A stretch of 64,000 bases of DNA from Haematobacter missouriensis (GTDB lineage: Bacteria > Pseudomonadota > Alphaproteobacteria > Rhodobacterales > Rhodobacteraceae). The position numbers were made by a program, and so were the translations under genes. Below are positions 18,931 to 28,596 of this stretch, piece after piece. The notes below the pieces were generated by a model that was not told where the DNA came from, ran no database searches, and was given only the letters and a program-made list of their open reading frames with translations. The stretch spans positions 31,660 through 95,659 of the forward strand of contig NZ_JFGS01000015.1 in NCBI RefSeq assembly GCF_000740775.1. The letters run 5' to 3'. Each line of letters starts with the position of its first letter. Position 1 is the first letter of the stretch.

Positions 18931-20649
18931 ATGGCCCGTATTCTCATCACCTCTGCAATCCCCTACATCAACGGGATCAAGCATCTGGGCAATCTGGTGG
19001 GCTCGCAGCTGCCCGCCGACCTGTTTGCGCGCTACATGCGGGCGCGGGGGCATGAGGTCATGTTCATCTGCGCGACGGATGAACACGGTACGCCCGCCGA
19101 ACTGGCCGCTGCCAAGGCAGGCAAGCCCGTGGAAGAGTACTGCGCGGAAATGCACGAGGTGCAGAAGGAGCTTGCTGCAGGGTTCCGGCTGTCCTTCGAT
19201 CACTTCGGGCGGTCGTCCTCCGAGCGCAACCGCAAGCTTACCCAGCATTTCGCCGGGAAGCTCGCCGACAACGGCATGATCGCCGAAGTCGCGGAGCGGC
19301 AGGTGTTCTCCATCGATGACAACCGCTTCCTGCCCGACCGCTATATCGAGGGCACCTGCCCGAACTGTGGCTATGACCGGGCGCGGGGCGACCAGTGCGA
19401 GAACTGCACCAAGCAGCTCGATCCCACCGACCTGATAAACCCGCGCTCCGCCATCTCTGGTTCAACCAACCTGGAAGTGCGGGAAACGAAACACCTTTAC
19501 CTTCGCCAGTCGCTGATGCGCGACCGGCTGGAGGAGTGGATCGATTCCAAGACGGACTGGCCGATCCTGACCACCTCCATCGCGAAGAAATGGCTGAACG
19601 ATGGCGACGGGTTGCAGGACCGCGGCATTACCCGCGACCTGAGCTGGGGCGTGCCGGTGAAGCGGGGCGAGCAGGACTGGCCGGGGATGGAGGGCAAGGT
19701 CTTCTACGTGTGGTTCGACGCGCCCATCGAATATATCGCCGCGACGGCGGAATGGGCCGATGCGCAGGGCCTGCCCGACAGCGCCTGGCGCCGCTGGTGG
19801 CGGCTGGACGAGGGAGGCGATGACGTCACCTACTTCCAGTTCATGGGCAAGGACAACGTACCCTTCCACACCCTGTCGTTCCCCGCGACGATCATGGGGT
19901 CGGGCGAGCCGTGGCGGCTTGTCGATTACATCAAGTCGTTCAACTACCTGAACTATGACGGTGGCCAGTTCTCCACCAGCCAGGGCCGCGGCGTGTTCAT
20001 GGATCAGGCACTGTCGATCTTGCCTGCCGACTACTGGCGCTGGTGGCTGCTCAGCCATGCACCGGAGAATTCCGACAGCGAATTCACTTGGGAGAATTTT
20101 CAGGCGAGCGTGAATAAGGATCTGGCCGATGTGCTGGGCAACCTCGTGTCCCGTGTCACGAAGTTCTGCCGCTCCAAGTTCGGAGAGGCATTGCCGGACG
20201 GCGGTGGCTGGGGCCCGCAGGAGGAGGCGTTGATCGCCGAACTCACCACCCGGCTTCGTGCCTATGAGACATTCATGGAGCAGATGGAGATCCGCAAGGC
20301 TTCCTCCGAGCTGCGCGCCATCTGGGTGGCCGGCAACGAGTATCTGCAATCGGCCGCGCCTTGGACTGCCGTCAAGACGGACCCGGAGCGCGCGGCGGCG
20401 ATCACCCGGCTCGCGCTGAACCTCATCCGGGTCTATGCCGTCATTTCCGCGCCGTTCATTCCCGACACCTCGGCTCGGATGCTGGCCTCGCTCCGCACGA
20501 TGGAGGGCGTATGGCCCGATGATCTGGCGGAGGCGCTGTCGCAGCTGAAACCCGGACATGCCTTCGAGGTGCCGGACGTGCTGTTCAGCAAGATCGCGGA
20601 TGAAGACCGCGAGGACTGGGAACGCCGCTTCTCCGGCACGCGGAGTTGA
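18931..20649 (+). CDS. metG: Methionyl-tRNA synthetase
   Basis: MetRS charges tRNA-Met. The 572-residue protein has the class I HIGH-equivalent HLGN (about residues 18-21), the zinc knuckle [17 protein letters not shown] (about 143-159), [11 protein letters not shown] and an anticodon-binding helical domain with [15 protein letters not shown]. It lacks the C-terminal tRNA-binding domain found in some MetRS. The KMSKS-equivalent loop reads QFSTSQGRG, with glutamine where the first lysine is expected. It is followed by the NDUFA12 gene after 76 bases. Confidence 0.97.
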   Translation: MARILITSAIPYINGIKHLGNLVGSQLPADLFARYMRARGHEVMFICATDEHGTPAELAAAKAGKPVEEYCAEMHEVQKELAAGFRLSFDHFGRSSSERNRKLTQHFAGKLADNGMIAEVAERQVFSIDDNRFLPDRYIEGTCPNCGYDRARGDQCENCTKQLDPTDLINPRSAISGSTNLEVRETKHLYLRQSLMRDRLEEWIDSKTDWPILTTSIAKKWLNDGDGLQDRGITRDLSWGVPVKRGEQDWPGMEGKVFYVWFDAPIEYIAATAEWADAQGLPDSAWRRWWRLDEGGDDVTYFQFMGKDNVPFHTLSFPATIMGSGEPWRLVDYIKSFNYLNYDGGQFSTSQGRGVFMDQALSILPADYWRWWLLSHAPENSDSEFTWENFQASVNKDLADVLGNLVSRVTKFCRSKFGEALPDGGGWGPQEEALIAELTTRLRAYETFMEQMEIRKASSELRAIWVAGNEYLQSAAPWTAVKTDPERAAAITRLALNLIRVYAVISAPFIPDTSARMLASLRTMEGVWPDDLAEALSQLKPGHAFEVPDVLFSKIADEDREDWERRFSGTRS

Positions 20650-20725
20650 GGTTCCCCGTTCCGTCACGACTGGACGTCGTGGCGGGGATGGGCCATATCA
20701 GGGCAGGCAAGGCCCGGAGGGACGG

Positions 20726-21100
20726 ATGGACTTTCTCAAACGTGTGCTGACCTGGTGGAATGGCCAGACCATCGGAACGCAGGTCTTCACCTGGCGTAAC
20801 GGCATCCGTGTCGGTGAGGACGATCAGGGCAACGTGTTCTACCGCAACAAGGACGGCAGCCGTCGCTGGGTGATCTACAACGGTGAGGCAGAGGCCTCCC
20901 GCATCAGCCCTGACTGGCATGGCTGGCTGCACCACACCTGGGATAAGACCCCCGAACAGGCGCCGCTTGCTCGCAAGACATGGGAAAAGCCGCATCAGGA
21001 GAATCTGACCGGCACGCCGCTCGCCTATGTGCCGCCGGGATCGCTGCTGCGGCCCGAACCTGCCGAACGGCGGGATTATGAGGCGTGGCAGCCGGAGTAG
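20726..21100 (+). CDS. NADH:ubiquinone oxidoreductase subunit NDUFA12 family protein
   Basis: A 124-residue accessory subunit of respiratory complex I, a family shared by alphaproteobacteria and mitochondria. Family features are [48 protein letters not shown] and the C-terminal YEAWQPE. It probably sits at the membrane-matrix arm junction of complex I. CGGAGG precedes ATG 20726. It is the first gene of a tight trio with mlaD (4-base gap) and the DUF2155 gene. Confidence 0.93.
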   Translation: MDFLKRVLTWWNGQTIGTQVFTWRNGIRVGEDDQGNVFYRNKDGSRRWVIYNGEAEASRISPDWHGWLHHTWDKTPEQAPLARKTWEKPHQENLTGTPLAYVPPGSLLRPEPAERRDYEAWQPE

Positions 21101-21104
21101 ACAG

Positions 21105-21650
21105 ATGGCGGAAACGAAGATCTCCGAAGTTCTGGTTGGCGGACTTGTTCTTGTCGTCGCAGCGGGTTTCCTGCTGTATTCTTCTGGCACAATCGGCCTG
21201 CATCGGGCGGGCGGTAGTTATGATCTGCATGCGAGCTTCCGCTCGGCCGAGGGTATTGCCGTCGGGACCGATGTGCGGCTCGCGGGCGTCCGCGTGGGGT
21301 CCGTCACCGGTCTTGCACTGAACCCGCAGACCTACTTCGCGGATATGACCATCTCCGTGCAGAATGGGCTGGAACTCCCGCAGGATACGGCGCTGCTCGT
21401 GTCATCCGAAGGGCTGCTCGGCGGCAACTTCATGGAACTGGTGCCGGGCGGGATGCCGATGAACCTCGCCGCGGGCGATGAGATCGTCGATACGCAGGGG
21501 TCGGTGAGCCTTATTTCGCTGCTCATGAAGTTTGTCGGCGGCTCCGCCAGCGATGCGCTGAGCGGTGGCGGTGAAGCCGGGGAACATTCCCCGACAGAGG
21601 CTCCCCCTCCTGTCGCAACAGAGCCCGCTCCGGCGCCTGCGGGGCAATGA
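21105..21650 (+). CDS. mlaD: Outer-membrane lipid asymmetry transport protein MlaD
   Basis: A 181-residue periplasmic MCE-domain protein anchored by one N-terminal membrane segment (about residues 8-27). MlaD hexamers bind phospholipid for the MlaFEDB transporter between inner and outer membranes. The MCE core is clear: FRSAEGIAVGTDVRLAGVRVGSVTGLAL and LLVSSEGLLGGNFMEL. The C-terminus is Pro/Ala-rich. Other mla genes are not in the window. It starts 4 bases after the NDUFA12 stop, and the ribosome site GGAG lies within the end of that gene. Confidence 0.93.
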   Translation: MAETKISEVLVGGLVLVVAAGFLLYSSGTIGLHRAGGSYDLHASFRSAEGIAVGTDVRLAGVRVGSVTGLALNPQTYFADMTISVQNGLELPQDTALLVSSEGLLGGNFMELVPGGMPMNLAAGDEIVDTQGSVSLISLLMKFVGGSASDALSGGGEAGEHSPTEAPPPVATEPAPAPAGQ

Positions 21651-22015
21651 CGGGCGGGCGCGCGCTCCTGGCGGCGGCTCTGCTTGCGATTTCGGCAGGT
21701 ACCGCCGGGGCTGCTTCCGTGTCTTCCGCGGCGGGAGGCATGGTTCGCTGGCTCGACAAGGTTTCCGGCGAGACACGGGACGTTCCGCTTCATCGCGGCG
21801 AAACGAAGACAGAAGGGCGGCTTTCCATCACGCTCGACGAATGTCGCTATCCCAGCGCAGACCCCGCTTCCAATGCGTACGCGCATCTGACAATCGTCGA
21901 TTCGCTTCAGACAAGCGGTCCGGTCTTCACTGGCTGGATGATCGCCGACAGCCCGGCGCTCTCCGCGCTGGAAAGTTCCCGCTACGACGTATGGATACTC
22001 CGCTGCACGAACTGA
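21647..22015 (+). CDS. DUF2155 domain protein, exported
   Basis: A 122-residue protein with a signal peptide (about 1-22, ending AGTAGAA). The mature part has VRWLDKVSGETRDVPL, the acidic/cysteine DECRYP and a C-terminal GPVFTGWMIADSPALSALESSRYDVWILRC, matching DUF2155. The two cysteines may form a disulfide in the periplasm. Its ATG overlaps the mlaD stop (ATGA), so they are translationally coupled. Function unknown. It converges with aat, leaving only 4 bases between the two stops. Confidence 0.88.
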   Translation: MTGGRALLAAALLAISAGTAGAASVSSAAGGMVRWLDKVSGETRDVPLHRGETKTEGRLSITLDECRYPSADPASNAYAHLTIVDSLQTSGPVFTGWMIADSPALSALESSRYDVWILRCTN

Positions 22016-22019
22016 CGGC

Positions 22020-22682
22020 TCATTGCGTCTGACGGGAGAGTAGAACCTCCGGCGCGGGGATATCTCCGGGTGCCTCGAAGCTCGCGTCCTCGATGATCGC
22101 ATCTTGCAACTGCTTCAGATAGGCGGCGCGCGGGATTTCGATGGCACCGAGACTGGCGAGATGGGCCGTCAGGAACTGCGTGTCGAACAGGATGTAACCG
22201 CCGGCGCGCAAGCGGTCCACCAGATAGGCCAGCGCGACCTTGGAGGCATCCGTCCGGCGGGAGAACATGCTCTCGCCAAAGAACGCGGCCCCCAGTGTCA
22301 CGCCATAAACCCCGCCGACCAGCATCTCCCCCTCCCACACCTCTATGGAATGGGCGTGGCCCGCGCGGTGCAATGCGCCGTAGAGCGACATGATCTGGGC
22401 GTTGATCCAAGTTTCCTCACGATCGGCGCATCCTTCCATCACCGCGGTGAAGGCGCGGTCCGCGGTCACGTGAAAACGGCCGCTGCGGATACGGCGCGCC
22501 AGTGACCGGGAAATGTGGAAGTCGTGGAGCGAAAAGACCCCCCGAAGCGGAGGGTCTATCCAGCGCAGCTCCGTCGCCTCACGGCTGTCTGCCATGGGAA
22601 ACAGGCCAGCGGCGTAGGCACGGAGCAGAAGCTCCGGCGCGAGCGGCAGCACCTCGGTGTCTGCCGCTCCCCGTTCAGGCAT
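22020..22682 (-). CDS. aat: Leucyl/phenylalanyl-tRNA--protein transferase
   Basis: Aat adds Leu or Phe from charged tRNA to proteins with N-terminal Arg or Lys, creating N-degrons for ClpS/ClpAP. The 220-residue protein has [59 protein letters not shown] and [15 protein letters not shown]. The start at 22682 overlaps the end of accC by 8 bases, so it is the last gene of an accB-accC-aat operon. Confidence 0.96.
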   Translation of the reverse strand: MPERGAADTEVLPLAPELLLRAYAAGLFPMADSREATELRWIDPPLRGVFSLHDFHISRSLARRIRSGRFHVTADRAFTAVMEGCADREETWINAQIMSLYGALHRAGHAHSIEVWEGEMLVGGVYGVTLGAAFFGESMFSRRTDASKVALAYLVDRLRAGGYILFDTQFLTAHLASLGAIEIPRAAYLKQLQDAIIEDASFEAPGDIPAPEVLLSRQTQ

Positions 22683-24021
22683 AGGCCTGCGCCAGCCAGC
22701 GTTCGAGCCAGTGTATGTCGTAGTTCCCGGCCTGAATGTCCGGCTCGCCTATCAGGTCGTAGAAGAGCGGCACCGTGGTATCCACGCCGTCCACGATCAG
22801 CTCGCCCAGCGACCGGCGCAGACGCGCGAGCGCCTCCTCCCGGTCGCGCCCGTGCACGATGAGCTTGCCGATGAGGCTGTCGTAATAGGGCGGGATCTTG
22901 TAGCCGCTGTAGAGCGCCGAATCCATCCGCACGCCCAGACCTCCGGGTGCGTGGAACATCTTCACGAGACCGGGGCAGGGCGCGAAGTTCGGCAGCCGCT
23001 CGGCGTTGATCCGCACCTCGATGGCGTGGCCGTTGATGACCAGGTCGTCCTGCCCGAAGGAGAGCGGCATCCCGGAGGCCACCCGGATCTGCTCACGCAC
23101 CAGATCGACACCGAAGATCGCCTCCGTGACCGGATGCTCCACCTGAAGCCGCGTGTTCATCTCGATGAAGAAGAACTCGCCGTTCTCGTAGAGGAACTCG
23201 ACGGTGCCCGCGCCGGAGTAGCCGATTTTTGCGACCGCATCGGCGCAGATTGCCCCGATGCGCGCCCGGGTTTCAGCGTCGATCACCGGGCCGGGGGCTT
23301 CCTCCAGCACCTTCTGATGGCGGCGCTGGAGCGAGCAGTCCCGTTCCCCCAGATGCACGGCCTGGCCCTTGCCGTCGCCGAAAATCTGGATCTCGATGTG
23401 ACGAGGCTTCTCGAGGTATTTCTCGATATAGACTTCGTCGTTGCCGAAGGCGACCTTGGCCTCGGAGCGGGCGGTGCGGAAGGCGATCTCGAGATCCCCC
23501 TCGCTCCGCGCGGTCTTCATCCCGCGCCCGCCTCCTCCGGCGGTTGCCTTGATGATGACCGGGTAACCGATTTCCCGCGCGATGGTCTTCGCGGTTTCGA
23601 CATCCGGCACGCCGCCGTCGGAGCCGGGAACGCAGGGCACGCCGAGCGCGCGCATGGTTTCCTTGGCGGTGATCTTGTCGCCCATGATGCGGATATGCTC
23701 GGCGCGCGGACCGATGAAGGTCAGGCCGTGATCTTCCACCATCTGCACGAAGCTGGCGTTCTCCGACAGGAAGCCGTAGCCGGGATGGATCGCCTCTGCC
23801 CCGGTGATCTCGCAGGCGGAGATGATGGCGAGCGGCGAGAGATAGCTCTCAGAGGAAGGGGGTGGCCCGATGCAGACGCTCTCATCGGCCATGCGGACAT
23901 GCATCGCGTCGGAATCCGCCGTGGAGTGCACGGCGACGGAGCGGATACCCATCTCCTGACAGGCGCGTACGACGCGGAGGGCGATTTCACCCCGGTTGGC
24001 GATCAGGATCTTCTCGAACAT
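22675..24021 (-). CDS. accC: Acetyl-CoA carboxylase, biotin carboxylase subunit
   Basis: AccC carboxylates the biotin on AccB using ATP and bicarbonate, the first half-reaction of malonyl-CoA synthesis. The 448-residue ATP-grasp enzyme begins [16 protein letters not shown] and has the glycine-rich ATP loop [12 protein letters not shown], the catalytic [14 protein letters not shown] region and a complete C-terminal domain. It follows accB by 7 bases with GAGG before the ATG. Confidence 0.98.
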   Translation of the reverse strand: MFEKILIANRGEIALRVVRACQEMGIRSVAVHSTADSDAMHVRMADESVCIGPPPSSESYLSPLAIISACEITGAEAIHPGYGFLSENASFVQMVEDHGLTFIGPRAEHIRIMGDKITAKETMRALGVPCVPGSDGGVPDVETAKTIAREIGYPVIIKATAGGGGRGMKTARSEGDLEIAFRTARSEAKVAFGNDEVYIEKYLEKPRHIEIQIFGDGKGQAVHLGERDCSLQRRHQKVLEEAPGPVIDAETRARIGAICADAVAKIGYSGAGTVEFLYENGEFFFIEMNTRLQVEHPVTEAIFGVDLVREQIRVASGMPLSFGQDDLVINGHAIEVRINAERLPNFAPCPGLVKMFHAPGGLGVRMDSALYSGYKIPPYYDSLIGKLIVHGRDREEALARLRRSLGELIVDGVDTTVPLFYDLIGEPDIQAGNYDIHWLERWLAQAYA

Positions 24022-24028
24022 TCCCGCC

Positions 24029-24517
24029 TCACTCGATGATCATGAGGGGCGCGCCGTATTCGACAGGGGTGCCGTCCTCGATGAGGATCCGCTTGACCGT
24101 CCCGGCCCGCGGCGCCGGAATATGGTTCATGGTCTTCATCGCCTCGATGATGAGGACGGTCTGCCCCTCGCGCACCTGCGCGCCGATCGTCACGAACGGC
24201 TGCGCGCCGGGCTCGGGCTGAAGGTAGGCGGTTCCGACCATGGGGGAGGTCACGGCGCCCGGATGCTGGGCCGGATCCTCGACCGCGGCCGCCGGGGTCC
24301 CCATCGGTGCGGCCGGCGCGACTGCGACCGGGGCCGCGAACGACGCCTGCGGGGCGGGCGCATAGGTCACCGTCGATTGTCGCGAGATGCGCACGTCGAG
24401 GCTGTCATCCTCGCCATAGTCGCGTTTCACGGCAATTTCCGCCAGGTCGCTCTTGTTCAGGATTTCTGCCAGCGCTTCGATGAACGCGACATCTGCCTCC
24501 CGCGTGGATTTCGTCAT
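24029..24517 (-). CDS. accB: Acetyl-CoA carboxylase biotin carboxyl carrier protein
   Basis: AccB carries the biotin that moves carboxyl groups from AccC to the carboxyltransferase. The 162-residue protein has an N-terminal helical part, an Ala/Pro-rich flexible linker (about 50-85) and the biotinyl domain with the attachment lysine in EAMKTMN. The start at 24517 has AGGAAGAG upstream; the longer open frame is promoter region. It is the first gene of accB-accC-aat, and an AT-rich stretch at 24640-24760 separates it from the divergent VPLPA-CTERM gene. Confidence 0.97.
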   Translation of the reverse strand: MTKSTREADVAFIEALAEILNKSDLAEIAVKRDYGEDDSLDVRISRQSTVTYAPAPQASFAAPVAVAPAAPMGTPAAAVEDPAQHPGAVTSPMVGTAYLQPEPGAQPFVTIGAQVREGQTVLIIEAMKTMNHIPAPRAGTVKRILIEDGTPVEYGAPLMIIE

Positions 24518-24764
24518 GCTCTTCCTCTTCGTGCGGCGATAGGACGTTCGGCCTTTGGACGCGCTTATATGCGACACGGCCCGCGGTTTAAAGCGGGCAT
24601 CGTAGCGGTGCGAAAGCGCGCCCATGCACGCTTTCGGGGCAAAGGCCCGCAGCAATTTTCTTGGGCTTTAAGTCAAAATATGGCTAATCTTGCAAAGGAA
24701 GGCGATTTTGCTTTCTGCCGGCTCCGAATTTTGATCGAAAAGCCTATTTTATTGGGGAATTTTC

Positions 24765-25495
24765 ATGAAGTTAGCTTTGATGGGCGCCTCGTGCTCGCCA
24801 TGTCCACCCTCATGGCACAAGCCACGACCCTGACGGTTTATGACGGGGTCAAGGCGGGTAAGCAGAAGTTCGATGCAACTGTCGCGGCGGCGGATGGCAT
24901 GGTCAAGAACGATGTCCTCGACGATCTGCCCTATGCCTCGGACAGTATCGACAGGGGCGACTACACCATCACCAAGAATGATGGCGGTACGCTCTATTAA
25001 ACCACTTACGGCACGCTCTCCGGTGAGGTGCTGGGCATCAGCCCGGAGGGAACCGGGCCGGGAATGGGTGCCTTCGGAAGCGGCATCACCTTTACCTTAA
25101 AGGACAAGGTCAACGCCTTCGGTTTCGAGGTGGGCGACTGGGCGACCTGCTGTTTCCTCCCGACGAACCTCTATATCTCGTTTGATGGCGGCGCTCCGAT
25201 CCTTGTGGGAAGCGCGCTGGATCCGTCCGAAGGACAGTTTCCGTCACAGGATGGAAGTGGCTCCATCGTCAGCGAGATCTTCGTTGCGGCTTTTGACGAT
25301 ACCGGCAGCTTCGGAACCGTCTCCTTCTGGGGCGACGGTTTTGGGGAATACCTGGTCGCCGGAGGCCAGATGAAATACGCGCTGCTTGACGAGGGCAGTC
25401 TCCCGCCGCCCGCTACGGTTCCGCTGCCTGCGGCGGGTCTCCTGCTCGTGGGCGGTATCGCCACGGCAGCCGGTCTGCGGCTCCGCCGCCGCTGA
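24765..25495 (+). pseudogene. VPLPA-CTERM sorting-domain protein, interrupted by a frameshift and an in-frame stop
   Basis: ATG 24765, with GGGGA upstream, opens MKLALMGA, but the frame must change near 24788 to continue LVLAMSTLMAQA, completing a normal signal peptide. The new frame runs to TAA at 24998-25000 (TKNDGGTLY, stop) and then stays open in the same frame to 25495. The end is VPLPAAGLLLVGGIATAAGLRLRRR in sequence order: a VPLPA motif, a hydrophobic helix and an Arg cluster. That is a VPLPA-CTERM/PEP-CTERM-like sorting signal for secreted proteins processed by an exosortase. Adding one base near 24788 and reading through the TAA gives one 243-residue protein. Two lesions point to a decaying gene. 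Confidence 0.7.
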
Positions 25496-25517
25496 GGGAG
25501 CAGCCGGGGAAAAGGGG

Positions 25518-25537
25518 CGCGGCCCACACGGGCCGCG
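25518..25537 (+). terminator. Hairpin after the VPLPA-CTERM gene
   Basis: CGCGGCCC and GGGCCGCG form a perfect 8-bp stem with an ACAC loop, 22 bases beyond the stop at 25495. It is followed by TCCTCC rather than a T run. Position supports termination. Confidence 0.55.
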
Positions 25538-25702
25538 TCCTCCAGCAAGCGGCTGAAAATGTCCCGCAGTATCATGATCAGGCTGTGGATTCGGGAAATC
25601 GACTTGGACTGAGCCAAAATGCCCGGGTCTTCCACGCCTGCACTTCGTCAGATTACGAGCATTTCCGCTCCAACAGCGCTCCAAAAGCCTTGTCGGCAAC
25701 CC

Positions 25703-26275
25703 TTAGACGACCGACTCGCGCTCGAAATCGAGTATGTCGGCTTCCGCCTCCTCCAGCAAATCCTCCAGCCGTTCGGCCCCGTCCTGCGCAGCTAGGGCGC
25801 GCTCCGCCTCGCTGATCGGGATGGCCTGCAGGAACAGCACCAGCCGTTCGGGCAGACGAAGCGGCGCAGGCGGCGTGTTCCACAGGAACGGCGCGGAGAG
25901 GAGAATATGGCGCAGGTGCGGCGCGACGCCCGCGCGCCCCTTCAGCGCATCGGTCAGGATCATGTCAGGTACCAGCGCCTTGCCATGTTCGGTGACCTGC
26001 TGCGCGATATCGGCCAGAAGGCCCGCCCCTTCCTCACCGACGATGGAGGCAAGCACGATCTCCGCACCGTGATCGGCGATGGTGCCATCATCGAGGCGGA
26101 GCGGCAGGGCCGAGAGGCCGAGCGTGGCGTGACTCTCCACCCCCGGTTCGGGACTGTCCTCGACCGTCAGGAGGGGGGTGCCCCGCTCCTTGCGCAATCG
26201 CGCGGATTGTCCAAGGCTGTCGCGCAGATGCCGGACCAGGGCATCGCGGGGCACGTCATTGAGTGTATCGGTCAT
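25703..26275 (-). CDS. Suppressor-of-fused (SUFU) domain protein
   Basis: A 190-residue protein resembling the bacterial SUFU family: LRLDDGTIADHGAEIVLASIV, the central LVPDMILTDALKG, then HILLSAPFLWNTP, LFLQAIPISEAERALA and LEDLLEEAEADILDF. SUFU is known from animal Hedgehog signalling; bacterial homologues are mostly uncharacterised, with some in polymorphic-toxin immunity loci. No toxin gene is adjacent. It overlaps the end of the TetR gene by 4 bases and is therefore co-expressed with it. Confidence 0.8.
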   Translation of the reverse strand: MTDTLNDVPRDALVRHLRDSLGQSARLRKERGTPLLTVEDSPEPGVESHATLGLSALPLRLDDGTIADHGAEIVLASIVGEEGAGLLADIAQQVTEHGKALVPDMILTDALKGRAGVAPHLRHILLSAPFLWNTPPAPLRLPERLVLFLQAIPISEAERALAAQDGAERLEDLLEEAEADILDFERESVV

Positions 26276-26901
26276 GGGTGCAGCAGCTTTCTGAACAGCA
26301 GGTCGAGATGGGCTTCCGCCGGGGGGAAGGGATCGCTTTCATGCGGGCCGAGCACTGCGCGGACCTGCACGTCGAAATCGGCGTAGTGCTGTGTCTCGGC
26401 CCAGATGGAGAAGATCAGGTGCTTGGGATGGACAACGGCGATCCGCCCCTCCGAGGACCAGCGGGCGATGACCTGCGCCTTCTCCTCCACCAGTTCGGCC
26501 AGCGCCCCCGCAAGCACCTCGCCGATATGCGGAGCACCTTGCAGGACCTCATTGGCGAACAGCCGGCTTTCACGGGGGAACTGGCGGCTCATCTCCAGCT
26601 TACGGTGGACATAGGCGAGGATCTCCTCCACCGGCTCCCCCTCCGGGTCCAGCGCCCGGAGCGGATCGAGCCAGCTTTCCAGCATCCGGCCGATCAGGGT
26701 GAGATAGATCGCCTCCTTCGACGGAAAGTAATAGAGGAGGTTCGGTTTCGACAGCCCTGCCGCCCCCGCGATGGCGTCGAGCGTGGTGCCCCGAAACCCC
26801 TGCTGGGAGAAGAGGTCGAGCGCGGCCTCAAGGATCGCGTCGGAATTCTTGCGCTGTATCCGCGTCTTGCGAGCGGCGCGGACCGTGCCCTCTGGCGTCA
26901 T
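26272..26901 (-). CDS. TetR-family regulator, RutR-like
   Basis: A 209-residue repressor. The N-terminal helix-turn-helix (about 18-65) reads DAILEAALDLFSQQGFRGTTLDAIA then GLSKPNLLYYFPSKEAIY. The C-terminal half matches the YcdC/RutR ligand domain (SRLFANEVLQGAPHI, then HLIFSIWAETQHYADF). RutR in E. coli senses uracil and thymine and controls pyrimidine degradation. Its position divergent from the ureidopropionase and dihydropyrimidinase genes supports the same role here. I could not find a clear RutR-like palindrome between the divergent genes. Confidence 0.88.
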   Translation of the reverse strand: MTPEGTVRAARKTRIQRKNSDAILEAALDLFSQQGFRGTTLDAIAGAAGLSKPNLLYYFPSKEAIYLTLIGRMLESWLDPLRALDPEGEPVEEILAYVHRKLEMSRQFPRESRLFANEVLQGAPHIGEVLAGALAELVEEKAQVIARWSSEGRIAVVHPKHLIFSIWAETQHYADFDVQVRAVLGPHESDPFPPAEAHLDLLFRKLLHP

Positions 26902-26979
26902 CGCGATCTCCTGTTGCCTCGATGATAGGCGTTTCTCCGGCTTTGCGCCAGAGAAGCGGCAACGGGCGGCGGGGCCGGG

Positions 26980-27007
26980 TTGACTGTCTTCCGGCCTTTG
27001 ATAGCGT
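26980..27007 (+). promoter_or_regulatory. Candidate promoter of the pyrimidine-catabolism operon
   Basis: TTGACT at 26980-26985 and TAGCGT at 27002-27007 are separated by 16 bases, a fair sigma-70-like pair about 50 bases upstream of ATG 27057. The -10 is weak, as expected for a regulated promoter. This is pattern-based only. Confidence 0.3.
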
Positions 27008-27056
27008 CCCCTGTGTGCTGCCGGAAGGGCGCGCGGAAGAACAGGCAGGACGGACT

Positions 27057-28307
27057 ATGACGGCAGCAGCCGGGAATTTGAAGGTCGATGGCGCGCGGCT
27101 GTGGACAAGTCTGATGGATATGGCGGAGATCGGGCCCGGCGTTGCGGGCGGCAACAACCGCCAGACGCTGACCGATGCGGATGGCGAGGGACGCGCGCTC
27201 TTTGCCCGCTGGTGCGAGGCTGCGGGACTGACGATGGGTGTCGATGCGATGGGCACGATGTTCGCGACCCGTCCCGGCACGGATGCGGAGGCGCTGCCGG
27301 TCTATGTCGGCTCCCATCTCGACACCCAGCCGACGGGCGGGCGGTTCGACGGTGTGCTGGGTGTGCTTGCCGGGCTGGAGGTGATCCGCACGCTGAACGA
27401 TCTGGACATCCGCACGAAACATCCGATCGTCGTCACCAACTGGGCGAACGAGGAAGGGGCGCGCTTTGCCCCCGCTATGCTGGCGTCCGGTGTTTTTGCC
27501 GGGGTAATCGGCCTTGAGCATGCCTACAGCCGCACCGATGCCGATGGCCTGACCTATGGCGCGGAGCTTGAGCGCATCGGCTGGAAGGGCGACGAGCAGG
27601 TCGGTGCGCGCCGCATGCATGCCTATTACGAGCTCCATATCGAACAGGGTCCGATCCTTGAGGCGGAGGATGTCGATATAGGCGTCGTCACCCATTGTCA
27701 GGGCCTTTGGTGGCTGGAATTCACGCTGGAAGGGCGGGAGGCGCACACCGGCTCCACGCCCATGGCGATGCGGGTGAATGCGGGCCTTGCCTTCGGCCGC
27801 ATTCTGGAGAGCGTGCAGCGGATCGCGATGGAAGAGCAACCGGGTGCGGTGGCGGGTGTCGGGCAGGCGCGGTTTTTTCCAAACTCCCGCAATGTCCTTC
27901 CCGGCAAGGTCGTTTTCACCGTGGATCTCCGCACGCCGGAAGCGGAAAAACTCGCGCGCATGCGCTACCGGATCGAGACGGAGGCGGCGGCGATCTGCGA
28001 GGGTCTGGGCGTCGGCTGCACGGTGGAGGCGGTCGGCCATTTCGAGCCGGTGAGTTTCGACGAAACGCTGGTCGGCAATGTGCGCGAGGCGGCGGAGGAA
28101 CTGGGCTTCAGCCACCGCGATATCGTCTCCGGCGCGGGTCACGATGCCTGCTGGGCCGCGCAGGTCGCCCCGGCGACGATGATCTTCTGCCCCTGCAAGG
28201 ATGGCGTGAGCCATAACGAGGCGGAGGAAATCACTCCGGAATGGGCGGAGAAGGGCACGAATGTGCTGCTGCACGCGGTCCTGAAAAGCGCGGAGGTTGT
28301 CGTTTGA
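27057..28307 (+). CDS. Zn-dependent N-carbamoyl amidohydrolase (beta-ureidopropionase type)
   Basis: A 416-residue M20-family hydrolase of the ureidopropionase/allantoate amidohydrolase group. Metal-site motifs are visible: GSHLDTQPTGGRFDG, NWANEEGARFAP, HIEQGPILE and the C-terminal DGVSHNEAEE; the lid domain has AHTGSTPMAMR. In context it most likely hydrolyses N-carbamoyl-beta-alanine to beta-alanine, CO2 and ammonia, the last step of reductive pyrimidine breakdown. Allantoate or N-carbamoyl-amino-acid activity cannot be excluded from sequence. The start at 27057 has AGGA upstream. Confidence 0.9.
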   Translation: MTAAAGNLKVDGARLWTSLMDMAEIGPGVAGGNNRQTLTDADGEGRALFARWCEAAGLTMGVDAMGTMFATRPGTDAEALPVYVGSHLDTQPTGGRFDGVLGVLAGLEVIRTLNDLDIRTKHPIVVTNWANEEGARFAPAMLASGVFAGVIGLEHAYSRTDADGLTYGAELERIGWKGDEQVGARRMHAYYELHIEQGPILEAEDVDIGVVTHCQGLWWLEFTLEGREAHTGSTPMAMRVNAGLAFGRILESVQRIAMEEQPGAVAGVGQARFFPNSRNVLPGKVVFTVDLRTPEAEKLARMRYRIETEAAAICEGLGVGCTVEAVGHFEPVSFDETLVGNVREAAEELGFSHRDIVSGAGHDACWAAQVAPATMIFCPCKDGVSHNEAEEITPEWAEKGTNVLLHAVLKSAEVVV

Positions 28308-28596
28308 GAACAACCTGCGCTCGGACCAAGCGAGCGGTGAAGCCTGTAGAGGGCCGCCTCGACCCGCTGCCGGTCCACAACGGCTTTCCACCCGCCCGCG
28401 GGAGGAACGGCGGTAGGAAGAGCAGGGACCAAAACGCCGTGAAGTTCCGGCTGACCGGGCATGTTGCAAACTGGCTGGGCTTGCCGATCGGCGGTGGAGT
28501 CCGCGTGGCGCCGAACGGCGGCTCCGCCGGTCAGCGAACTGCGATCCTGAATCGGGATCTGGCGATCGGACATGATGATGGAAGGCGGGAGTTCCT

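Noticed and set aside
26902..27056. RutR operator in the divergent promoter
   Set aside because: No palindrome resembling TTGACCA-TGGTCAA was found; only a single TTGACT that also fits a -35 box.
28308..28596. Possible small gene between the amidohydrolase and hydA
   Set aside because: Short frames exist but without ribosome sites, family motifs or a plausible N-terminus.
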